Below, piece by piece: positions 1 through 5,948 of a stretch of 5,948 bases of DNA. A model generated the notes under the pieces. That model was not told the DNA's origin. It saw only the letters and a list, made by a program, of their open reading frames with translations, and searched no databases. This DNA comes from Alphaproteobacteria bacterium (GTDB lineage: Bacteria > Pseudomonadota > Alphaproteobacteria > JAEULC01): positions 1 through 5,948 of the forward strand of contig JADZDN010000004.1 in NCBI GenBank assembly GCA_020851015.1, given 5' to 3'. Numbering within the stretch: the stretch's first letter is position 1; each line of letters opens with the position of its first letter. A program made the translations under genes and the position numbers.

Positions 1-1457
1 ACGGCATGTTCCGCATCATCCGCGACAGCGAGATCGAGGTGGCCGAGGAGGCCGAGGACCTGACGCGCACCTTCGAGACGGCGCTGAAGCGCCGCCGCCG
101 CGGCCAGGTGATCCGCCTGTCGGTCGACGCGCGCGCGCCCGAGGCCCTGCGCCAGTTCCTGACCGAGAAGTTCCGCGTCGCCGCCGGCGAGGTGATCTCG
201 CTCGACGGGCTGCTGGGGCTGGCGGATACCAGGCAGCTCATCGTCGACGAGCGCCCGGACCTGAAGTTCACGCCCTTCAACGCGCGCTTCCCCGAGCGCA
301 TCCGCGATTTCGGCGGCGACTGCTTCGCCGCGATCCGCCAGAAGGACATCATCGTCCACCACCCCTACGAAAGCTTCGATGTCGTGGTGCAGTTCGTGCG
401 CCAGGCGGCGCGCGACGCCGCGGTGGTGGCGATCAAGCAGACGCTCTACCGCACGTCCGAGGATTCGCCGATCGTGCGCGCGCTGATCGAGGCCGCGGAG
501 GCCGGCAAGACCGTGACGGCGCTGGTCGAATTGAAGGCGCGGTTCGACGAGGAGGCGAATATCCGCTGGGCGCGCGACATGGAGCGCGCGGGCATCCAGG
601 TGGTGTTCGGCTTCATCGAGCTGAAGACGCATGCCAAGATCTCGCTGGTGGCGCGGCGCGAGGAGGATGGGCTCAGGTCCTACGTGCATTTCGGCACCGG
701 CAACTACCATCCCGACACCGCCAAGATCTACACCGACCTGTCGTTCTTCACCTGCGATCCCGACCTCTGCCAGGACGCGGCCAAGATCTTCAATTTCATG
801 ACCGGCTACGCGGCGCCGACCGGGCTGAAGCGGATCGCGGTTTCGCCGGTGGCGCTGCGGCCAACGCTGCTCAAGCTGATCGACGAGGAGATCGCCCACG
901 CCCAGGCCGGCCGGCGCGCGCAGATCTGGGCCAAGATGAACTCGCTTGTGGACGCCGAGGTGGTCGACGCGCTCTATCGCGCATCGCAGGCCGGCGTCTC
1001 GATCGACCTGATCGTGCGCGGCATCTGCTGCCTCAGGCCGGGCGTGCCGGGCCTGTCCGAGAACATCCGCGTCAAGAGCATCGTCGGCCGCTTCCTCGAG
1101 CACACGCGCATCGTGTGCTTCGGTGCCGGCGACAAGTTGCCCTCGCGCAAGGCCAAGGTGTTCATCTCGTCGGCGGACTGGATGCCGCGCAACCTCAGCC
1201 GCCGCGTCGAGGTGCTGGTGCCGATCACCAATCCAACCGTCCACCAGCAGGTCCTGGAGCAGGTGATGATCGCCAACCTGAACGACGAGGCGCAGAGCTG
1301 GACGCTTGACGCCGACGGCGCCTACACGCGGGTCGCCTGCGGGCCGGACGCCTTCAGCGCCCACCGGTATTTCATGACCAACCCCAGCCTCTCGGGCCGT
1401 GGCAGCGCGCTCAAGCGCTCGGCCGCCGCGCCGACGCTGGTGCTGCGCAAAGGCTAG
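1..1457 (+). CDS. ppk1: Polyphosphate kinase 1 (PPK1), 5'-truncated by window edge
   Basis: PPK1 reversibly transfers the gamma phosphate of ATP onto a growing inorganic polyphosphate chain through a phosphohistidine intermediate. The reading frame is already open at position 3; the ATG at 6 is internal, aligning near residue 227 of the E. coli enzyme, so about 225 N-terminal residues lie upstream. Numbered from that Met, the autophosphorylated His is H209 (KTHAKI) and the second catalytic His is H366 (LEHTRI). Their 157-residue spacing equals E. coli H435/H592. The same offset places Y242, R338, R149 and R179 on E. coli Y468, R564, R375 and R405, so all these ligand-binding residues are kept. 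The C-terminus (to residue 483) is about 20 residues longer than in E. coli, a tail rich in Ser, Arg and Ala. The gene ends in TAG, 8 bp before ppx. It looks intact and functional within the window. Confidence 0.97.
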   Translation, partial: GMFRIIRDSEIEVAEEAEDLTRTFETALKRRRRGQVIRLSVDARAPEALRQFLTEKFRVAAGEVISLDGLLGLADTRQLIVDERPDLKFTPFNARFPERIRDFGGDCFAAIRQKDIIVHHPYESFDVVVQFVRQAARDAAVVAIKQTLYRTSEDSPIVRALIEAAEAGKTVTALVELKARFDEEANIRWARDMERAGIQVVFGFIELKTHAKISLVARREEDGLRSYVHFGTGNYHPDTAKIYTDLSFFTCDPDLCQDAAKIFNFMTGYAAPTGLKRIAVSPVALRPTLLKLIDEEIAHAQAGRRAQIWAKMNSLVDAEVVDALYRASQAGVSIDLIVRGICCLRPGVPGLSENIRVKSIVGRFLEHTRIVCFGAGDKLPSRKAKVFISSADWMPRNLSRRVEVLVPITNPTVHQQVLEQVMIANLNDEAQSWTLDADGAYTRVACGPDAFSAHRYFMTNPSLSGRGSALKRSAAAPTLVLRKG

Positions 1458-1460
1458 GGG
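1456..1460 (+). promoter_or_regulatory. Ribosome binding site for ppx
   Basis: AGGGG overlaps the ppk1 stop codon and lies 5 nt before the ATG at 1466. This supports that start over the next in-frame ATG at 1499 and implies that ppx translation follows on from ppk1 on one transcript. Confidence 0.6.
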
Positions 1461-1465
1461 CGCCG

Positions 1466-3019
1466 ATGACGACGCGGGTGGCCCAGCGGCCGGCGGAGAT
1501 GCAGGGCGAGCGCGAGCGGCCGGGCCTGCTGCCGGGCCAGCGCGCCGGGGGCGAGAGCAAGATCGGCGTGATCGACATCGGATCGAACTCGATCCGCCTG
1601 GTCGTGTTCGACCGGCTGGCGCGGGTGCCGATCCCGCTCTTCAACGAGAAGGTCATGTGCGGCCTGGGCCGCGGCATCGAGGAGACCGGCCGGCTGGATG
1701 GCCAGGCGATCGAGCGCGCGATGGCGAATCTCCGGCGCTTCATGGCGATCGCCAACGCGATGAAGGTGGGCCGGCTGGAGGCGCTGGCGACCGCCGCGGT
1801 GCGCGACGCCAAGAACGGCGCCGAGTTCGCGGCCGAGGTGGGGCGCGCCTGCGGCATCAAGCCGCGCATCCTCGACGGCGCCGAGGAGGCGCGGCTGTCC
1901 GCCCTGGGCGTGCTGGCGGCGGAGCCGGCGGCCGACGGGGTGATGGGCGACTTGGGCGGCGGCAGCCTGGAACTGGTCGAGCTGAAGCAGGGCGGGATCG
2001 GCCGCCACATCACGCTGCCGCTGGGCCCGTTGCGCGTCATGCCGGGCGCCAAGGACAGCCGCCGCCGCATGAAGGAGACCATCGAGCGCCGCCTCGACGA
2101 GGTGCCGTGGCTGAAGGAGCTCGAAGGCCGCGATTTCCACCCGGTCGGGGGCGCATGGCGGGCGCTGGCGCGCGTGCACATGGAGCAGACCGGCCATCCG
2201 CTGCACGTCATCCACAACTACGAGCTGCAGTGGGACGAAGCCGAGGAATTCCTGCAGCTGGTGTCGCGGCTCAGTCCCAACTCGCTCAGCAAGATGTACG
2301 GCGTCTCGCGGCGGCGGCACGAGACGCTGCCCTATGCGGCGCTGCTGATGATCCAGCTCGCGCGGCAGATGAAGCCCAGGCGGATCGTCTTCTCGGCCTA
2401 TGGGCTGCGCGAGGGCTGGATGTTCGACGCGCTGCCCATCGCCGAGCGCCAGCGCGATCCCCTGATCGCCGCCGCCAGCGACCACGCGCGCGAAGGCGGG
2501 CGCTTCGGCGAGGACGGATCGATCATGGCCGAGTGGATGGCCGATCTGTTCGCCGACGAGGCGCCGGCGCTGAAGCGCCTGCGGCACGCCGCCTGCCTGT
2601 TCGCCGATATCGGCTGGCTCGACCATCCCGACTATCGCGCCGAGCACGGGTTCAACCGGGTCCTGCGGATGCCGATCGTCGGCATCGACCATCCCGGCCG
2701 CGCCTACCTGGCGGTGGCGGTCTATGCGCGCTATGGCGGCGACCGCGATTCGCCGCTGATGGCGCTGGCGCGCAAGCTCCTGTCCAAGGACGCGTTGGCG
2801 CAGGCCTGGCGCGCCGGCCTTGCCATGCGTTTCGGCCTGACGCTGACCGGCGGCATGCCGGGCCTTCTCAACCAGACCATTCTCGTGCGCAAGGAAAAGA
2901 GCTTGGTGCTGCTGCCGGCCGACGCCGCTGCCGAGGCGATGATCGACGGGCTGATGGGCGAGATGTCGCAGCGCCGGATGGATACGCTGAGCCAGTTCCT
3001 GAAAGAAAACGAGGTCTGA
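1466..3019 (+). CDS. ppx: Exopolyphosphatase, Ppx/GppA family
   Basis: Predicted cytoplasmic phosphatase that removes terminal phosphates from inorganic polyphosphate; GppA-type pppGpp hydrolysis is possible in this family and cannot be excluded. The 517-residue protein has the ASKHA (actin/Hsp70-like) fold signatures. The phosphate-1 motif is at residues 37-44 (D37, GSNSIR), the conserved ATAAVRDAKNG block at 108-118, the catalytic-Glu region GAEEARL at 138-144, and the phosphate-2 motif GDLGGGS at 161-167. The Ppx domain ends near residue 320 (SAYGLREG at 310-317). It is followed by a C-terminal HD-like helical domain containing HAACLFADIGW (374-384) and the IDHPGRAYLA segment (407-416). 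Length fits the long, two-domain Ppx class. The first 30 residues are polar and poorly conserved in character, so the exact start is less certain (alternative Met12), but the ribosome binding site favours 1466. Adjacency to ppk1 supports exopolyphosphatase as the main role. It ends in TGA, 10 bp from the convergent rnd. Confidence 0.94.
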   Translation: MTTRVAQRPAEMQGERERPGLLPGQRAGGESKIGVIDIGSNSIRLVVFDRLARVPIPLFNEKVMCGLGRGIEETGRLDGQAIERAMANLRRFMAIANAMKVGRLEALATAAVRDAKNGAEFAAEVGRACGIKPRILDGAEEARLSALGVLAAEPAADGVMGDLGGGSLELVELKQGGIGRHITLPLGPLRVMPGAKDSRRRMKETIERRLDEVPWLKELEGRDFHPVGGAWRALARVHMEQTGHPLHVIHNYELQWDEAEEFLQLVSRLSPNSLSKMYGVSRRRHETLPYAALLMIQLARQMKPRRIVFSAYGLREGWMFDALPIAERQRDPLIAAASDHAREGGRFGEDGSIMAEWMADLFADEAPALKRLRHAACLFADIGWLDHPDYRAEHGFNRVLRMPIVGIDHPGRAYLAVAVYARYGGDRDSPLMALARKLLSKDALAQAWRAGLAMRFGLTLTGGMPGLLNQTILVRKEKSLVLLPADAAAEAMIDGLMGEMSQRRMDTLSQFLKENEV

Positions 3020-3021
3020 CG

Positions 3022-3047
3022 CCCGCCGCTTACTTGCCGCCGGCGGG
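3022..3047. other. GC hairpin at the ppx/rnd convergent junction
   Basis: CCCGCCG (3022-3028) can pair with CGGCGGG (3041-3047) across a 12-nt loop. It spans the 10-bp gap between the two convergent stop codons and the last codons of rnd. No T-run follows on either strand, so it is not a convincing intrinsic terminator. In DNA this GC-rich a 7-bp stem may be chance. Confidence 0.25.
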
Positions 3048-4253
3048 AATCTCCCGCAGTTCGGGACGCGCCAGCATCCCCGCCTCGCCGCCCTGCGAGG
3101 GTGCGTCGAGGCGGATCAAGCGGACCTGCGCGCCCTCGGCGGCCAGGGCGAGGCGCCCGTGCTTGAGCGCCAGCGCATCCTCGCCGAATACTTCGCGCCG
3201 CCAGCCTTTCAGCGCCGCGACGTCGGCCTGGTCGTCGGCGGCGATCAGCTCGAGGTCGTCGGTCGTCGCGACCAGGCGCTGCGCCACATCGTTGAGCTCG
3301 CTCTTGGTCTTTAGCAACACGCGCAGCAGGTCCACCAGCGGCCCCAGCCCCTGCGGTATTTCCGGCCGCGGCGGCAGCTTGGGCCAGGTGGCGGGGTCGC
3401 TCGCCACGCCGCGCTGCACGGCGGCCAGGATGTCGGCGCCCAGCTTGCCCTCGGCCACGCCGCGGCCGATGCCGCGTCCGCGGGCAAGATCGTCGATCGT
3501 CGCCGGTGGGTGGGCCGCGATGTCGAGCAGGCTGTCGTCGCGCAGGATGCGGCTGCGCGGGATGTCGCGACGCTGCGCCTCGCGCTCGCGCCACCCCGCC
3601 AGCTCGCGCAGCACCGCCAGGAAGCGCGGGTTGCCGCCGCGCACCTTGATGCGCTGCCAGGCGATCTCGGGATCGGTGCGGTAGATGTCGGGATCGGTCA
3701 GCGTGCCCAGCTCGTCTTCCAGCCAGTGCGCGCGGTCGTTCTGCTGCAGGCGCTTGCGCAGCCGCTCGTAGACCTTGCGCAGGTGCACCACGTCGCTGAG
3801 CGCGTAGTCGATCTGGCGCTGGCTCAAGGGTCGGTGCTGCCAGTCGGTGTAGCGCGAGGACTTGTCGATCTTGGCGCCGGCCAGCTTCGCGACCAGCGTG
3901 TCGTAGGCGACCGAATCGCCGAAGCCGCAGACCATGGCCGCGACCTGGGTGTCGAACACCGGCGCCGGCACGCCGCCGGCCTGGCGCACGAAAATCTCGA
4001 TGTCCTGGCGCGCGGCGTGGAAGACCTTGAGCGTCGGGCCCTCGACCATCATCCGCCACAAGGGGCCGAGGTCGATCCCCGGCGCCATGGCGTCGACCGC
4101 GACGGCTTCGTCCGGCCCGGCCACCTGCACCAGGCACAGCTTGGGCCACTAGGTCTTGTCGCGCATGAACTCGGTGTCGACGGCGACGTATTCCGCGCCT
4201 TCCTGGCGCCGGCAGAACGCGGCGAGGGTTTCGCTGTCGACGATCAGGGTCAT
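3030..4253 (-). pseudogene. rnd: Ribonuclease D, interrupted by in-frame TAG at codon 35
   Basis: RNase D is a DEDD-family 3'-5' exoribonuclease that trims tRNA precursors and other structured RNAs. Read from ATG 4253, the frame spans 407 codons before TAA (3032-3030). Codons 1-34 give a good RNase D N-terminus with Exo I residues D26 and E28 (VDTEFMRDKT). Codon 35 is TAG, then WPKLCLVQVAG continues in the same frame. The family has Tyr here (RTYYPQLGLIQ in E. coli), so a Tyr codon appears to have become amber. Downstream everything is intact: Exo II D84 (HAARQD), Exo III Y150 and D154 (YALSD), the HRDC domain at about 208-288, and a normal C-terminus. These match E. coli D85, Y151 and D155. 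Translation starting after the stop (for example GTG 4130) would lack D26/E28 and so be catalytically dead. The absence of any second lesion means a very recent mutation, a sequencing error, or amber readthrough. The ribosome binding site is weak (TTGGA a few bases before ATG). Confidence 0.9.
4149..4151 (-). other. Premature amber codon in rnd
   Basis: The plus strand reads CTA, so the gene strand reads TAG. The preceding codon is ACC (Thr34) and the following is TGG (Trp36). Both flanks read as RNase D in the same frame, which indicates a substitution and not an indel. TAC to TAG needs one base change, at 4149. Confidence 0.93.
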
Positions 4254-4271
4254 GAATCCAATTCTCATACA

Positions 4272-4318
4272 CGGGAATGCCGGCGAAACCTAGCGCGGAT
4301 ACCGGTTTTTCGTTCCCG
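4272..4318. repeat. Imperfect inverted repeat in the rnd-aspS spacer
   Basis: CGGGAA (4272-4277) pairs with TTCCCG (4313-4318). Inside it, CGAAACC (4284-4290) pairs with GGTTTTTCG (4304-4312) if two T residues bulge, leaving a 13-nt loop. It sits just 5' of the TTGACA element and could be an operator or a transcript structure, but no known regulator site is recognised. Confidence 0.35.
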
Positions 4319-4322
4319 AAAC

Positions 4323-4351
4323 TTGACAAACCGCCCCTGATGTTGCCCTCT
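4323..4351 (+). promoter_or_regulatory. Candidate sigma-70 promoter for aspS
   Basis: A perfect -35 hexamer TTGACA (4323-4328) is followed after 17 nt by CCCTCT (4346-4351), a poor -10. If used, transcription would start around 4358, giving a short leader of under 20 nt before the ATG at 4376. The -35 is convincing because it stands out in GC-rich DNA; the -10 is not. No comparably clear promoter is visible for rnd on the other strand. Confidence 0.35.
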
Positions 4352-4363
4352 CCGGCGCCGTCA

Positions 4364-4370
4364 AAGAGGG
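4364..4370 (+). promoter_or_regulatory. Ribosome binding site for aspS
   Basis: AAGAGGG, 5 nt before the ATG at 4376, is a strong purine-rich Shine-Dalgarno match and fixes the aspS start. Confidence 0.75.
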
Positions 4371-4375
4371 CAGAA

Positions 4376-5948
4376 ATGCACGCCTACCGCACGCATACCT
4401 GCGGCCAGCTTCGGGCCGAGCACACCGGCCGGGCCGTCCGCCTGTCGGGCTGGATCCACCGCAAGCGCGATCACGGGCACCTGCTGTTCGTCGACCTGCG
4501 CGACCATTACGGACTGACCCAGGTCGTCGTCGACACGTCGAACCCGGTCTTCAAGCAGATGGAGCATCTGCGCCTGGAATCGGTGGTGACCGTGACTGGC
4601 GAGGTGGTGCGGCGCGCGCCCGAGACGGTCAACGCGAAGCTGCCCACCGGCGAGGTCGAGATCCGCGCGCGCGAGTTCGTGCTGCAGTCCGAGGCCAAGG
4701 AACTGCCGCTGCCGGTGTCGGTGGAGGCCGACTATCCCGAGGACATCCGGCTGCGCTACCGCTTCCTCGACCTGCGCCGCGACAAGCTGCACCGCAACCT
4801 GATGCTGCGCGCGGCGGTGATCGCCAGCATCCGCCGGCGGATGATCGAGCAGGGCTTCACCGAGTTCCAGACGCCGATCCTGACCGCGTCCAGCCCCGAG
4901 GGCGCGCGCGACTACCTGGTGCCGTCGCGCATCCATCCCGGCAAGTTCTACGCGCTGCCGCAGGCGCCGCAGATGTTCAAGCAGCTGCTGATGATGGCGG
5001 GCTTCGACCGCTACTTCCAGATCGCGCCCTGCTTCCGCGACGAGGACGGCCGCGCCGACCGTTCGCCCGGCGAGTTCTACCAGCTCGATTTCGAGATGTC
5101 GTTCGTCACGCAGGAGGACGTGTTCGCCGCCCTGGAGCCCGTGCTGCACGGCGTGTTCGAGGAGTTCGGCCAGGGCCGTACCGTCACGCCGGCGCCGTTC
5201 CCGCGCATCGCCTTCGACGAGGCGATGATGAAATACGGCAGCGACAAGCCCGACCTGCGCAATCCGCTGGTGATCGTCGACGTGACCGAGGCGTTCCGCG
5301 GCTCGGGCTTCGGGCTGTTCGCGAAGTCGATCGAGACGGGGGCGGTGGTGCGCGCGATCAAGGCGCCGGGCGCCGGGCCGAAGCCGCGCAGCTTCTTCGA
5401 CAAGCTCAACGAATGGGCGCGCGCGGAAGGCGCGGGCGGCCTGGGCTACGTGCAGTTCGAAGCCGACGGCGCCAAAGGTCCGATTGCCAAGAACCTCGAT
5501 GCGCCGCGCGTGGAGCGGATCAAGAGCGAGACCGGCGCCGCCGCGGGCGACGCGGTGTTCTTCGTCTGCGCCAAGCCGGCCGACGCCGCGATCTTCGCCG
5601 GCAAGGTGCGCGCCCGGCTGTGCGGCGAGCTCGACCTGCTCGAGAAGAACGCGTTCCGCCTGTGCTGGATCGTCGACTTCCCGATGTTCGAGTTCAATCC
5701 CGACACCAAGAAGATCGAGTTCTCGCACAACCCGTTCTCGATGCCGCAGGGCGGGCTCGAGGCGCTGAGCACCAAGGACCCGCTGACGATCAAGGCCTTC
5801 CAGTACGACATCGTCTGCAATGGCGTGGAACTGTCGTCGGGCGCGATCCGCAACCACCTGCCCGAGGTGATGGTGAAGGCGTTCGAGATCTGCGGCTACA
5901 CGCGCAAGGACGTCGAGGAACGCTTCGCCGGGCTGTTCAACGCGTTCC
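4376..5948 (+). CDS. aspS: Aspartyl-tRNA synthetase (probably tRNA Asp/Asn), 3'-truncated by window edge
   Basis: Class IIb synthetase that activates aspartate with ATP and loads it onto tRNA. The 524 visible residues lack only the C-terminal part (about 70 residues in relatives), including motif 3. The OB-fold anticodon-binding domain covers roughly residues 1-110 ([20 protein letters not shown] at 23-42). The catalytic domain follows: motif 1 region near 160-185, YALPQAPQ at 192-199, and motif 2 with FRDED at 220-224 and [18 protein letters not shown] at 226-243. The bacterial GAD insertion domain lies at about 290-420. The late ATP/aspartate-binding segment [10 protein letters not shown] is at 477-486, with E485 and R492 matching E. 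coli E482 and R489. H33 in RDHG occupies the position where His is linked to relaxed tRNA choice in non-discriminating enzymes such as that of Pseudomonas aeruginosa; E. coli has Leu. If so, it also makes Asp-tRNA-Asn for GatCAB amidation. It is divergent from rnd across 122 bp. Confidence 0.97.
   Translation, partial: MHAYRTHTCGQLRAEHTGRAVRLSGWIHRKRDHGHLLFVDLRDHYGLTQVVVDTSNPVFKQMEHLRLESVVTVTGEVVRRAPETVNAKLPTGEVEIRAREFVLQSEAKELPLPVSVEADYPEDIRLRYRFLDLRRDKLHRNLMLRAAVIASIRRRMIEQGFTEFQTPILTASSPEGARDYLVPSRIHPGKFYALPQAPQMFKQLLMMAGFDRYFQIAPCFRDEDGRADRSPGEFYQLDFEMSFVTQEDVFAALEPVLHGVFEEFGQGRTVTPAPFPRIAFDEAMMKYGSDKPDLRNPLVIVDVTEAFRGSGFGLFAKSIETGAVVRAIKAPGAGPKPRSFFDKLNEWARAEGAGGLGYVQFEADGAKGPIAKNLDAPRVERIKSETGAAAGDAVFFVCAKPADAAIFAGKVRARLCGELDLLEKNAFRLCWIVDFPMFEFNPDTKKIEFSHNPFSMPQGGLEALSTKDPLTIKAFQYDIVCNGVELSSGAIRNHLPEVMVKAFEICGYTRKDVEERFAGLFNAF

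Noticed and set aside
1454..2692. 412- and 268-codon minus-strand open frames opposite ppx
   Set aside because: They lie wholly antisense to the well-supported ppx and show no recognisable motif or ribosome binding site.
1399..3684. 761-codon plus-strand open frame spanning the end of ppk1, all of ppx and part of rnd
   Set aside because: It is out of frame with three recognisable genes, its product is dominated by Arg, Ala, Gly and Pro, and it has no domain. It is a high-GC shadow.
4128..4130. GTG at 4130 as the true start of a shorter RNase D
   Set aside because: This codon is the conserved internal Val of LCLVQVAG. Upstream codons 1-34 encode the Exo I motif in the same frame, so the native start is ATG 4253.
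4149..4151. TAG as a pyrrolysine codon
   Set aside because: The family residue here is Tyr, RNase D is not a known pyrrolysine protein, and nothing in the window suggests pyl genes.
2731..4329. 532-codon minus-strand open frame covering rnd in another frame, running past the rnd TAG
   Set aside because: Its translation is Arg/Pro/Ala-rich with no RNase D motifs. The real rnd frame is coherent on both sides of the TAG, so a frameshift into this frame does not explain the gene.
3510..4340. 276-codon plus-strand open frame opposite rnd
   Set aside because: It is antisense to RNase D coding sequence with no independent support, a codon-bias artefact.
4361..5857. 498-codon minus-strand open frame opposite aspS
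   Set aside because: It is entirely antisense to aspS, is His/Arg/Leu/Val-rich, and mirrors the aspS codon bias.

Overview
The window is a stretch of GC-rich chromosome with a compact housekeeping layout, very probably from an alphaproteobacterium. Three things point there: the gene order (polyphosphate kinase, exopolyphosphatase, RNase D, then divergent aspartyl-tRNA synthetase), which recurs in that class; the alphaproteobacterial wording of AspRS (for example RDHGH near the N-terminus and the FSHNPFSMP segment); and the third-position G/C bias. Genus cannot be read from this sequence alone.

Layout: positions 1-1457 (+) hold the C-terminal two thirds of polyphosphate kinase 1 (ppk1), cut by the left edge. 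Eight bases later, 1466-3019 (+) encode a complete Ppx/GppA-type exopolyphosphatase, evidently in the same operon. Convergent with it and separated by 10 bp, 3030-4253 (-) is the RNase D gene (rnd). It is interrupted at codon 35 by an in-frame amber TAG (4149-4151) where the family has a conserved Tyr. A 122-bp divergent spacer (4254-4375) carries a candidate promoter, a ribosome binding site and an imperfect inverted repeat. From 4376 to the right edge (+) is aspS, missing only its last part, including class II motif 3.

Functionally, PPK1 makes polyphosphate from ATP and Ppx hydrolyses it, so the pair controls the polyphosphate pool. RNase D trims 3' ends of structured RNAs such as tRNA precursors, and AspRS charges tRNA-Asp (and probably tRNA-Asn), so the right half concerns tRNA maturation and use. 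No RNA gene, mobile element, CRISPR array or novel multi-gene system was found. The one real anomaly is the single-codon lesion in rnd. The long extra open frames on both strands are high-GC shadows of these four genes.
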